Assembly: GCA_027335965.1 (NCBI GenBank) | Contig: DAHWGZ010000052.1 | Span: forward strand, 1 to 9,926 | Direction of reading: 5' to 3' | DNA: 9,926 nucleotides | From: Acidiferrobacter sp. | GTDB taxonomy: Bacteria; Pseudomonadota; Gammaproteobacteria; Acidiferrobacterales; Acidiferrobacteraceae | In this document: one piece after another, positions 1-6,764 of the stretch | How the letters are laid out: each line of letters starts with the position of its first letter | How positions within the stretch are numbered: the stretch's first letter is position 1 | The notes under the pieces: generated by a model | The model's database searches: none | Told to the model about the DNA's origin: nothing | The model's input: the letters and a program-made list of their open reading frames with translations, nothing else | Position numbers and translations under genes: made by a program

Positions 1-2
1 CG

Positions 3-1379
3 CCTGCGCTCCTGCGGCGCGCGCCGCCGGCCTTGCCGCAGGTCTCGGAGCTTCAGGTGGTGCGCCATTACACGCGCCTTAGCCAGCGGAACTTTGCCAT
101 CGATACGCATTTTTATCCGCTTGGCTCGTGCACGATGAAGTACAACCCGAGGGCCGCGCACGTCGCGGCCCTGCTTCCGGGTTTCGCGAATCGCCATCCT
201 TTGGCGCCGGAATCGACGGGGCAGGGCCTTTTGGCCTGCCTTTTCGAATTACAGGAGATGTTGAAGGATGTGACCGGCATGCGCGCGGTCTCGCTTACGC
301 CGATGGCCGGGGCTCAGGGGGAGTTCGCGGGGGTCGCCATGATTCGCGCCTACCATGTCGCCCGCAACGACCTGGAGCGTGACGAGATCCTGATCCCCAA
401 GGCCGCTCATGGCACGAACCCGGCCACCGCCGCCATGTGCGGCTATCGCGTGCGCGAGATCGATGTGCGCGCCGACGGCGACATCGACCTCGCCGCGCTC
501 GATGCCGCGATCGGACCGAAGACCGCGGGCCTCATGCTCACCAATCCCTCGACCCTCGGGGTATTCGACCGGCATATCGAGGACATCGCGCAACGCGTGC
601 ATGCCGTAGGCGGGCTCTTGTATTACGACGGGGCCAACCTGAACGCCATCCTTGGCCAAGTGAAGCCCGGCGACATGGGTTTCGACGTCGTTCACCTGAA
701 CCTCCACAAGACCTTCGCGACCCCTCATGGCGGGGGCGGCCCCGGGGCGGGCCCGGTTGGGGTGGGCGAGCGGCTGCTGCCGTTTCTGCCGGTGCCGATG
801 GTCGGCGAGAGCGAGGGGCGCTATTACTGGATCACGGAAAAGACCCGGCCGCAGTCGATTGGACGATTGTCGACCTTCGCCGGCAACGTCGGCGTGCTCC
901 TGCGGGCCTATGTCTACGCGCGCCTCGCGGGTCGCGAGGGCATGGCGCGCATCGCGCAATACGCGGCGCTGAACGCCAACTATCTGCTGGATCGCCTGAG
1001 CCGCCTGGGCTTCGAGCCCGCCTACCCCGGGCGGCGCGCGGCCCACGAGTTTCTTTTGACGCTGAAGGGCCTGAAGGAGGACACCGGCGTCACCGCGCTC
1101 GATGTCGCCAAGCGGCTCCTGGACAAGGGCTATCACGCGCCGACCATCTATTTTCCCCTGATGGTCCCGGAGTGCCTCCTGATCGAGCCGACCGAGACCG
1201 AGGGCCGCGACGAGATCGATGGCTTCGTGGCAGCCATGGCCGAGATCCTCGCCGAGGCCAAGGCCGCGCCCGAGCTCCTGAAGGCCGCGCCCCACACGCT
1301 GCCCGTGCGTCGCGTCGATGAGGTACGCGCGGCGCGCGAGCTCGATCTGGCTTGGAGGGCCGATCCCATCAAGGCTTGA
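3..1379 (+). CDS. gcvPB: Glycine dehydrogenase (decarboxylating) subunit 2, 5' end outside window
   Basis: This is the PLP-binding half of the split P-protein of the glycine cleavage system. With GcvPA it decarboxylates glycine and passes the aminomethyl group to lipoylated GcvH. The reading frame is open to the left edge, and the codons before the TTG at 33 already encode family-like sequence ([17 protein letters not shown]), so the true start lies upstream. By comparison with the usual length of about 480-500 residues, roughly 40 N-terminal residues are missing. Visible landmarks, numbered from the TTG at 33, are RHYTRLS (11-17), [13 protein letters not shown] (27-39), the [10 protein letters not shown] region (89-98), KAAHGTNPA (123-131) and [16 protein letters not shown] (221-236). 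K226 in the last motif is the expected Schiff-base lysine. All expected motifs are intact and the C-terminus is normal. The partner gcvPA, and probably gcvH and gcvT, should lie just upstream. Family assignment is secure. Confidence 0.96.
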   Translation, partial: PALLRRAPPALPQVSELQVVRHYTRLSQRNFAIDTHFYPLGSCTMKYNPRAAHVAALLPGFANRHPLAPESTGQGLLACLFELQEMLKDVTGMRAVSLTPMAGAQGEFAGVAMIRAYHVARNDLERDEILIPKAAHGTNPATAAMCGYRVREIDVRADGDIDLAALDAAIGPKTAGLMLTNPSTLGVFDRHIEDIAQRVHAVGGLLYYDGANLNAILGQVKPGDMGFDVVHLNLHKTFATPHGGGGPGAGPVGVGERLLPFLPVPMVGESEGRYYWITEKTRPQSIGRLSTFAGNVGVLLRAYVYARLAGREGMARIAQYAALNANYLLDRLSRLGFEPAYPGRRAAHEFLLTLKGLKEDTGVTALDVAKRLLDKGYHAPTIYFPLMVPECLLIEPTETEGRDEIDGFVAAMAEILAEAKAAPELLKAAPHTLPVRRVDEVRAARELDLAWRADPIKA

Positions 1380-1413
1380 GGCCGCCCCATCGGCGGCCAT
1401 CCATCGGGTTTTT
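1380..1413 (+). terminator. Imperfect terminator-like hairpin after gcvPB
   Basis: A perfect 7-bp GC stem (1380-1386 with 1392-1398, loop CCATC) starts directly after the gcvPB stop codon. A run of five T lies at 1409-1413, ten bases beyond the stem, which is farther than in a canonical intrinsic terminator. The 7-base word CCATCGG occurs in the loop/stem and again just before the T run. It may be a weak terminator or an attenuating structure, and its position between two transcription units supports the first. Confidence 0.4.
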
Positions 1414-1436
1414 CTTCCACTCGGGCCGACAACGAT

Positions 1437-1464
1437 TTGAGGCGCGCTCGATGACCGCTATGCT
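1437..1464 (+). promoter_or_regulatory. Candidate sigma-70 promoter for the kinase operon
   Basis: TTGAGG (1437-1442) and TATGCT (1459-1464) are separated by 16 bases, and each matches the consensus at four of six positions. Transcription would begin near 1471 and leave a leader of about 55 bases before the ATG at 1526. No operator-like palindrome is obvious. This was read by eye only. Confidence 0.4.
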
Positions 1465-1525
1465 TTGCGCCATCGAGTCGTCCGATATTGCACAGACGGC
1501 CCGGTCATGAGGATTTTTAAGCAAC

Positions 1526-2467
1526 ATGACAGCACTTATTTGCGGATCTTTTGCGTTCGACACGATCATGGTCTTTCCGGACAAGTTTGGGCGGCACATC
1601 CTTCCCGACCGGCTCCACATCCTGAACGTGTCGTTCATGGTACCGAGCATGCGCCGCGAGTTCGGCGGTTGCGCCGGGAACATCGCCTATAACCTGAACG
1701 CGCTCGGGGGCCAGGCGCTGCCCATGGGGACCGTGGGCGAGGACTTTTCGCCCTACGCCCAATGGATGGACCGCCATGGCATCGCCCGCACGCATGTGGC
1801 CGAGGTGCCCGGGACCTATACCGCGCAGGCCTTCATCACCACCGATCTCGACGACAACCAGATCACGGCCTTTCATCCCGGCGCCATGGCCGAGTCGCAC
1901 CGCAATCGCGTGGCCGACGCCCCCGGGGTGACGCTCGGCATCGTCTCGCCCGATGGGCGTCAGGGCATGATCGACCATGCCCGGCAGTTCGCCGAGGCCG
2001 GCATCCCGTTCATCTTCGATCCGGGCCAGGGCCTGCCGATGTTCGACGGCCCCGAGCTCCTGTCTTTCGTCGATCAGGCGGACTATGTGTGCGTGAACGA
2101 CTACGAGGCGGGGCTGCTCGCGGCCCGCACCGGCCTCGATGTCGCGGCCCTTGCCTCCCGCGTCCGCGCCTTCATCGTCACGAAAGGCGCCGAGGGCTCG
2201 GAGATTTACGCCAACGGCCGTGTCCACCAGATTCCATCGGTACGCGCCGAGCGTGTCTGCGACCCCACGGGTTGCGGAGACGCCTATCGCGCCGGTCTCC
2301 TGTTCGGGCTCGCGCAGGGCTTTGATTGGGAGACGACCGGGCGCGTGGCCTCGCTCCTCGGCGCCCTGAAGATCGAGCACGCCGGGACACAAAACCACGC
2401 GGTCGACCCCGAGACCTTTCGCGAACGGTTCGCGGATGTCTTTGGATATCGCCTGAACGGAGGGTAG
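1526..2467 (+). CDS. PfkB-family kinase, adenosine-kinase-like
   Basis: A 313-residue ribokinase/PfkB-fold sugar or nucleoside kinase. The N-terminal layout recalls mycobacterial adenosine kinase AdoK: a CGSFAFDT strand, the FPDKF...LPDRLH stretch, then FGGCAGNIAYNLNALGG (46-62). ATP-dependent phosphorylation of adenosine to AMP (purine salvage, in the cytoplasm) is therefore the best guess. Other motifs are the NDYE box (191-194) and the PfkB signature 2 DPTGCGDAYRAG (246-257), with D252 as the expected catalytic base. The usual GAGD anion hole is GCGD here, a variant I believe is common in this proteobacterial subfamily. The ATG at 1526 begins the first beta strand, and a weak GAGG lies 13 bases upstream. 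The gene is first in a two-gene unit with the coiled-coil protein, whose ribosome-binding site overlaps the end of this gene. The family is certain; the substrate (adenosine, another nucleoside, or a sugar) is inferred. Confidence 0.93.
   Translation: MTALICGSFAFDTIMVFPDKFGRHILPDRLHILNVSFMVPSMRREFGGCAGNIAYNLNALGGQALPMGTVGEDFSPYAQWMDRHGIARTHVAEVPGTYTAQAFITTDLDDNQITAFHPGAMAESHRNRVADAPGVTLGIVSPDGRQGMIDHARQFAEAGIPFIFDPGQGLPMFDGPELLSFVDQADYVCVNDYEAGLLAARTGLDVAALASRVRAFIVTKGAEGSEIYANGRVHQIPSVRAERVCDPTGCGDAYRAGLLFGLAQGFDWETTGRVASLLGALKIEHAGTQNHAVDPETFRERFADVFGYRLNGG
2459..2464 (+). promoter_or_regulatory. Ribosome-binding site of the coiled-coil gene inside the kinase gene's end
   Basis: GGAGGG lies nine bases before the ATG at 2474 and directly abuts the kinase stop codon TAG (2465-2467). 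A ribosome terminating on the kinase message would sit on this site, which suggests translational coupling. It also fixes the start of the downstream gene. Confidence 0.7.
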
Positions 2468-2473
2468 ACTTCC

Positions 2474-3430
2474 ATGTTGCTGGAATCCGTATTCGCTTTG
2501 CTGAAGTCCGTGCCGGCGATCTTCTATGCCATAACGACCGGCTCGACCATCACCTTGAGCGGTCTTTACATGCAAAACCGCAGCGAATCGGAGCGCAACA
2601 CCGAGCGCCTGCGCCATGATGCCCTGATGCGCGACCGCGAGCGCGACATGGCGCTGCGCCGCGAGGTCTATCTCAAGTCGGCGGAGGCCCTGGCCCATGC
2701 CCAGGAGTATCTCGCGGCATTCGCGCGCGACGATCTCGCCTCCGATCAGCACGAGGCGCTGATTCGGGGCATAGGGGGCGATCTCAACAAGGTGCATATC
2801 GTGGGCTCGCTCGCGACCGTGCAGGCGATTGTCGAGGCCAACGAGTTCTTTGTGCGCAGCGTCGCGGACCTGGGGGTCGAGCAGCTCCCGGTGAAGCGCC
2901 TGAAGGAGGAGATCAAGGCCGAGGAGCTCTTGATCGAGGCCGCCGGAGGACGGCGCGACGAGGCGCTGGCGCGCATGCGCGAGATGGATCGCGCGCAGGC
3001 CACCGAGTCGGCCTTCTGGACCGTGCAGAACCAGATCCTGGCCGAGGCCCAGGCTGCCATAGAGGATGCCGTCGAGCGCCTGCGCGAACTGCGCGAGACG
3101 CTGCTCGCAAGCGAGGCCCAGCTGTTGCGCGACGCGGCCCACGCCGGCATCGCCTTCGGGGCGCTCGTGGTGCGCGCCAATGTCGCCATTCGCCGGGAAC
3201 TGGAGCTGCCTTTGGACACCGAGGCCTATGTCGGGCTCATGGAGCGCTCCCAGGAGACCCTGACGCGCCATGTGGGCAATTTCCAGGAGCAGGCCATGGA
3301 AGACCGCCGCAGCCTCTTCAAGGCCCGCCTGAGCCCCGCGCGCGGCGCCTTCGTGAACTGGTTCGGTCGACACAAGGAAGAGCCCGTCATCCAGGCGGTC
3401 GCCAAACGGCCAGTCGCGCAGGAAGGCTGA
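2474..3430 (+). CDS. Membrane-anchored coiled-coil protein of unknown function
   Basis: A 318-residue protein that I cannot assign to a named family. The N-terminus carries one moderately hydrophobic segment (about residues 7-32, with only K10 charged) that looks like a single membrane anchor rather than a cleaved signal: there is no AxA site, and a charged RNSESERN-type stretch follows. The rest is highly charged and rich in Glu, Arg, Ala and Leu. It looks alpha-helical with coiled-coil character, especially around residues 35-85 and 135-225. The segment after the anchor contains LRREVYLKSAEAL (57-69), a pattern I associate with uncharacterised proteobacterial membrane proteins. By the charge bias after the anchor, the bulk probably lies on the cytoplasmic side. 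The ATG at 2474 is supported by a strong GGAGGG. Only six bases separate it from the kinase gene, so the two are almost certainly co-expressed. No catalytic motif is visible. Coding reality is high; function is unknown. Confidence 0.88.
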   Translation: MLLESVFALLKSVPAIFYAITTGSTITLSGLYMQNRSESERNTERLRHDALMRDRERDMALRREVYLKSAEALAHAQEYLAAFARDDLASDQHEALIRGIGGDLNKVHIVGSLATVQAIVEANEFFVRSVADLGVEQLPVKRLKEEIKAEELLIEAAGGRRDEALARMREMDRAQATESAFWTVQNQILAEAQAAIEDAVERLRELRETLLASEAQLLRDAAHAGIAFGALVVRANVAIRRELELPLDTEAYVGLMERSQETLTRHVGNFQEQAMEDRRSLFKARLSPARGAFVNWFGRHKEEPVIQAVAKRPVAQEG

Positions 3431-3444
3431 GGCGGCGTCCCCGG

Positions 3445-4109
3445 CTACATGCCCTCCTTGATACCGTGGCGCACGAGCCACCAGTTGGCCGGATAGGTGG
3501 TGACGAAGCCCACGCACATGCCGATTTGCATCAGGAACCAGAAGACCGGGTCGTTGGCGTGGAGGCGGGGAAACCAGACCGCGCGCGTGAGCGCCATCCA
3601 GGCAAAGAGCCCGGCCTCGAAGGCCAGAAGCAAGAGGGTGGCGGCCTTGATGGCGGCCGCGAGCGCCTGCCGGACCTTGAGGTCACGGGCGGCGCGGATC
3701 GGCAGGTACTGAAACCAGATCCCAAGCCGATAGGCGCAGCCGAAGTCCGCCAGGTAGGAGCTCGGCAGCATGCCGCCCGCGAGGCGCCATCCGCTCAGGT
3801 GCAGCGTCTCTTCGGCGAGGATGTCTCCCGGCGTGCAGCCGCCCCCGCAATGGCTGGCCGAGACAAACACGCCCTGCCAACGCGGCCGGCGCGACCTTTG
3901 GCCACCGCTCGAGCGCGCGCGCCCGAACCACAGATAAAAGACCAGGCCGATCGGGCCATGAAGAGGCCGGTGACGGGCCAAGGGATCTCCATGATCCTCA
4001 TGGACTGACGGTGGCCGCGCGCGATGTCGATCACGATGAAGCCGGCGCACGCGCACGCGAGGATGAGCGAGGCCCATGCCAGGCCGGAGAGCGTGGGCGG
4101 GTAGGGCAT
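3445..4109 (-). pseudogene. DUF4396 integral membrane protein gene, broken by a one-base frameshift
   Basis: Two overlapping minus-strand frames together encode one DUF4396 protein. The first frame, from the ATG at 4109, gives a membrane helix (about residues 8-29) and then MEIPWPVTGLFM. The family continues with GPIGLVFYLWFG, which is found in the other frame from 3957. Adding one G after the ATG codon at 3959-3957 (the + strand has CC at 3956-3957 where CCC is expected) restores a continuous 221-residue protein. The second part contains the conserved SHCGGGCTPGD cysteine motif, three more membrane helices (the last two around AATLLLLAFEAGLFAWM and FWFLMQIGMCVGF) and the typical ending NWWLVRHGIKEGM. 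A GAGG (4118-4115) five bases before the ATG supports the start. Domain function is not established; the paired cysteines and His suggest metal or thiol chemistry. The gene may be a true pseudogene or intact with a sequencing error. It lies 96 bases downstream of the rhodanese gene on the same strand, and I see nothing definite in that gap. Confidence 0.85.
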
Positions 4110-4205
4110 GGCGGCCTCGCGCGGGCGTGATGGGTTCGTCCCGGGAGGTTAGGGGAGCGCCCCCGCGCGCGCCATCGTCCGCGCGGCCGGGACCGGGGTC
4201 CGCCC

Positions 4206-4598
4206 TCAGTCGTCCGCCACGAGCGGCAGGCCCTCCGCCTCCCACAAAACACAGCCGCCGGCGAGATTGCGCACATCGCCAAAGCCCATCTCCTGCAGGG
4301 TTTCGGTGGCCAGCGCGCTGCGCGCCCCCGATTCGCAATACAGCACCACCAGCCGCCCGTGGGCCGAGCACAGGGGTTCGACCCGATGCGGGCTGGCCGG
4401 ATCGGCGGCCCCCTCGAGCGTCCCGCGCGGGATCAGGATCGCCCCGGGGATATGGCCGGACGCGAACTCCGCTGGCTCGCGCACGTCCACCACGAGTATC
4501 GCCTCGTTGTCTTCGAGGAGATTGTCGAGCTCCTCCGCGGGGATTTCTTGGATACGGCTGCGGGCACGCGCGACGTAGTCGCCGATGGTCATGGGCAT
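4206..4598 (-). CDS. Single-domain rhodanese-like sulfurtransferase
   Basis: A 130-residue, one-domain rhodanese, typical in length for cytoplasmic GlpE/PspE-like forms with a short N-terminal extension. No signal peptide or membrane segment is seen. The fold markers are VVDVREPAEFASGHIPGA (36-53) and the active-site loop YCESGARS (87-94). C88 is the expected persulfide-carrying cysteine, followed by the conserved Gly and Arg, so the enzyme should be active in moving sulfane sulfur between a donor such as thiosulfate or a persulfide and a thiol or cyanide acceptor. The C-terminal NLAGGCVLWEAEGLPL segment (111-126) is also typical. GAGGAC at 4613-4608 leaves 11 bases between its GAGG core and the ATG at 4598. 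A second in-frame ATG at 4592 would be farther away, so 4598 is preferred. The gene starts 30 bases after the stop of the DUF255 gene and is probably co-transcribed with it. The natural donor and acceptor cannot be told from sequence. Confidence 0.94.
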   Translation of the reverse strand: MPMTIGDYVARARSRIQEIPAEELDNLLEDNEAILVVDVREPAEFASGHIPGAILIPRGTLEGAADPASPHRVEPLCSAHGRLVVLYCESGARSALATETLQEMGFGDVRNLAGGCVLWEAEGLPLVADD

Positions 4599-4628
4599 GA
4601 CAGGCTCGTCCTCAATGGGTTGGGGTCG

Positions 4629-6692
4629 TCAAAGCATAGTCCGCGCGAGCACCGCCTCGAAGCCGGCCTCGTCAGTCACCGGCGCCTCGCACCGCAGGCC
4701 CTGGCAGGCATAGGCGACCACCGCGCCCAAGGGCGCGCGGGCCGCGAGCCCGGGCGGCAGGTCTGGGGCGTCGTCGGGGATGGCGTAGACCGCGCGGCGC
4801 GGCGCGAAATCGGCGTGCGCGCGCTCGCGCCACCGATCCAGCGGGCCTTGCGTCCCCCGCAGGACGATGATCGCGGGCGGGTCGTTGGCGTCTTCCCAGG
4901 CCTCGATCAGCGCGGCGTGCATGGACGGATAGCGTGCCAGCGCCGCCAGGCCCGCATCCACGGCCGCGCGCGCCGGGGCCTCGAGCGAGGGGTCGGCGAG
5001 CAAGTGGGCGAGACGGTAAAGCGCCGAGGCGGCCACGGCATTGCCCGACGGCAGGGCATCGTCGGAGAAGGATTTGGGCCGGTAGAGGGGGGTCGTGTGG
5101 TCGCTGGCGGTGAAGTAGAAGCCGCCGTTCTCGTGATCCGCGAAATCCGCCGTCATGCGTTTGGCGAGCGCCAGGGCGAAGATCAGGTCGTCCTGGCGCC
5201 AGCGCGTCGCCAGAAGCTCGAGCACCCCGTCGAGCAGGAATGCGTAGTCGTCCAGGTAGCCGTAGGGGCTTACGCGGCCGTCCTTGGCGACCGCCGACAG
5301 GCGCGTCCCATCCCAGAGCTCCGAGCGCATGCGATCGCAGGCGCGGGCCGCCGAATCGATGAATCGGGGGATGCCAAGCAGCCGCCCGGCGCGCGCCAGG
5401 GCCTTGATCATGAGCCCGTTCCAGGCCGTCAGGATCTTGTCGTCGCGGCCAGGGCGCGCGCGGCGGGCGCGCGCGGCGGCGAGTTTGTCGCGCGCGCCGG
5501 CAAGCCGCGCCGCCACCTCTTCCAGGGGCAGGTCCAGGCGTTTTGCGATCGCCTCCAGGGGGGTCGCGATCATGAGATGGTAGGCGTGCCCCTCGAAGTT
5601 CGGTGGCCCGTCCAGGCCGTAATACGGGATCGCCACCGCCCGCTCGCCGGCATCGAGCCATTCCTCGAAATCCGATCGCTGCCACAGATAAAAGGCCCCC
5701 TCCTCGCCGCCGCTATCGGCGTCGAGGGTGGCGTAGTAACCGCCGTGCGGGGCCTCCATGTCGCGCAGCACCCAGTCGCCGGCGGCGATCGCCGCGTCAC
5801 GGAACCGGTCATCGCCGGTGGCCGCGAAGGCCTCGGCGTAGAGCGCGATGAGCTGGGCATTATCGTAGAGCATCTTTTCGAAGTGGGGGATATGCCATTG
5901 CGCGTCGACGCTATAGCGGAAAAATCCCCCCTCCAGATGATCGTAGAGCCCGCGGTCGGCCATCGCGTGCAGGCTCGCGCGCAGCATGGACGACGCCTCC
6001 TGATCCGCGTGGCGGACCGATGCCAGCAGCAGCCGGCGCACGCCGCCGGGATGCGGAAACTTCGGGGCGCCCCCGAACCCGCCATCGATGGCATCGAATT
6101 GCCCCGCAAGTTCCGCTACGGCGCGATCCGCCGGGGATTCATCGGTCGTCGCGTCCGCCGCCTTGACCTGATCGGAGGTGGCCAGGACCTCGCGCAGCCG
6201 CGGACCCTGCGCGGTGAGTTCCGCGCGATGCTCGCGAAAGTACCGCTCCACATGGACGAGCAGGTCGGGAAACGCCGGCAGCCCGAAGCGCGCCTCTTTG
6301 GGGAAGTAGGTCCCCCCGAAAAACGGCGTGAGGTCGTCGGGCGCCAGAAACATGGTGAGCGGCCACCCCCCGGCGCGGCGCGCGAGCAGGTTGTGCGCCG
6401 CCTGGTAGACGCGGTCGAGGTCCGGGCGCTCTTCGCGATCGACCTTGATGCACACGAAAAGGCGGTTCATGACCGCCGCGACCGCCGCGTCCTCGAACGA
6501 CTCGTGCGCCATGACGTGGCACCAGTGGCACGCCGAATAACCCACGGACAAGAGGATCGGCCGGTCGGTCTCGCGCGCGATGCGCAGGGCGGCCTCGTCC
6601 CAGGGCTGCCATGCCACGGGGTTGTCGGCATGCTGATTCAGGTAGGGGCTCGTCTCGTCGGCGAGCCGATTGTCGAGGCCTGTCGTTGCCAT
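4629..6692 (-). CDS. Thioredoxin-fold DUF255 protein (YyaL / SPATA20 family)
   Basis: A 687-residue, full-length member of the widespread YyaL/spermatogenesis-associated-protein-20 family. An N-terminal thioredoxin-like DUF255 domain (about residues 5-165) starts with LADETSPYLNQHADNPVAW. It carries the redox-type motif CHWCH, with C55 and C58 in the position of the thioredoxin CxxC, and then GGWPLTMFLAPDD (108-120). The rest is an (alpha/alpha)-barrel resembling six-hairpin glycosidases, with GGFGGAPKFPHP (204-215), DHLEGGFFRYSVD (251-263) and HFEKMLYDNAQ (270-280). The biochemical role of the family is not settled; a thiol-redox or sugar-related activity is usually suggested. No signal peptide is seen, so it should be cytoplasmic. 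The ATG at 6692 is preferred because family homology begins right there. The frame is open farther upstream, but that translation is not family-like. It is probably the first gene of an operon with the rhodanese and DUF4396 genes. Confidence 0.95.
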   Translation of the reverse strand: MATTGLDNRLADETSPYLNQHADNPVAWQPWDEAALRIARETDRPILLSVGYSACHWCHVMAHESFEDAAVAAVMNRLFVCIKVDREERPDLDRVYQAAHNLLARRAGGWPLTMFLAPDDLTPFFGGTYFPKEARFGLPAFPDLLVHVERYFREHRAELTAQGPRLREVLATSDQVKAADATTDESPADRAVAELAGQFDAIDGGFGGAPKFPHPGGVRRLLLASVRHADQEASSMLRASLHAMADRGLYDHLEGGFFRYSVDAQWHIPHFEKMLYDNAQLIALYAEAFAATGDDRFRDAAIAAGDWVLRDMEAPHGGYYATLDADSGGEEGAFYLWQRSDFEEWLDAGERAVAIPYYGLDGPPNFEGHAYHLMIATPLEAIAKRLDLPLEEVAARLAGARDKLAAARARRARPGRDDKILTAWNGLMIKALARAGRLLGIPRFIDSAARACDRMRSELWDGTRLSAVAKDGRVSPYGYLDDYAFLLDGVLELLATRWRQDDLIFALALAKRMTADFADHENGGFYFTASDHTTPLYRPKSFSDDALPSGNAVAASALYRLAHLLADPSLEAPARAAVDAGLAALARYPSMHAALIEAWEDANDPPAIIVLRGTQGPLDRWRERAHADFAPRRAVYAIPDDAPDLPPGLAARAPLGAVVAYACQGLRCEAPVTDEAGFEAVLARTML

Positions 6693-6712
6693 GGCGCGTC
6701 CCCAAAACGCCC

Positions 6713-6718
6713 ATTGTA
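6713..6718 (-). promoter_or_regulatory. Candidate -10 box for the DUF255 operon
   Basis: On the minus strand, TACAAT (6718-6713) matches the -10 consensus at five of six positions in an otherwise GC-rich gap. Transcription would start near 6705 and give a leader of about 13 bases before the ATG at 6692. No convincing -35 lies at the right distance. A GGGG run in the leader is the only Shine-Dalgarno-like element. Confidence 0.35.
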
Positions 6719-6749
6719 CGCCGCTCGCCCCGGGCCGCGCGCCGTTTCT

Positions 6750-6758
6750 TGGTATAAT
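6750..6758 (+). promoter_or_regulatory. Perfect extended -10 (TGGTATAAT) at the rlmI start
   Basis: TG-N-TATAAT is a perfect extended -10 element. Its last T is six bases before the A of the rlmI ATG (6765), so the expected transcription start falls on or within a base or two of the start codon. No -35 hexamer is visible about 17 bases upstream, as is usual for extended -10 promoters. No Shine-Dalgarno precedes the ATG. Together these point to a leaderless mRNA. Confidence 0.62.
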
Positions 6759-6764
6759 GGCGCC

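Noticed and set aside
249..1400. A 383-residue minus-strand open frame opposite gcvPB.
   Set aside because: It lies almost entirely within the confident gcvPB gene on the opposite strand. Its composition is biased and has no domain signature.
1517..3517. A 666-residue minus-strand open frame opposite the kinase and coiled-coil genes.
   Set aside because: It mirrors the codon pattern of two confident plus-strand genes, has no recognisable motif and no convincing ribosome-binding site. It is a GC-rich shadow.
3950..3965. Programmed ribosomal frameshifting as the explanation for the split DUF4396 frame.
   Set aside because: No X XXY YYZ slippery sequence is present at the junction and no adjacent strong pseudoknot is evident. 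A simple one-base loss explains it better.
3466..4008. A 180-residue plus-strand open frame across the damaged DUF4396 gene.
   Set aside because: The minus strand encodes clear DUF4396 sequence there. The plus-strand product is low-complexity and charged, with no motif or start signal.
4110..4205. GC-rich inverted repeats between the rhodanese and DUF4396 genes as a terminator.
   Set aside because: Short pairings such as GGAC/GTCC and GGGG/CCCC can be drawn on the minus strand, but no T run follows any of them, and such pairings are common by chance in this base composition.
4359..6764. A very long plus-strand open frame that continues without a stop into rlmI and would give a 1200-residue fusion protein.
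   Set aside because: It runs antisense to the well-supported rhodanese and DUF255 genes. Its translation is rich in Arg, Gly, His and Val without family motifs, and RlmI homology begins exactly at the ATG at 6765. Long antisense frames are expected in GC-rich coding DNA.
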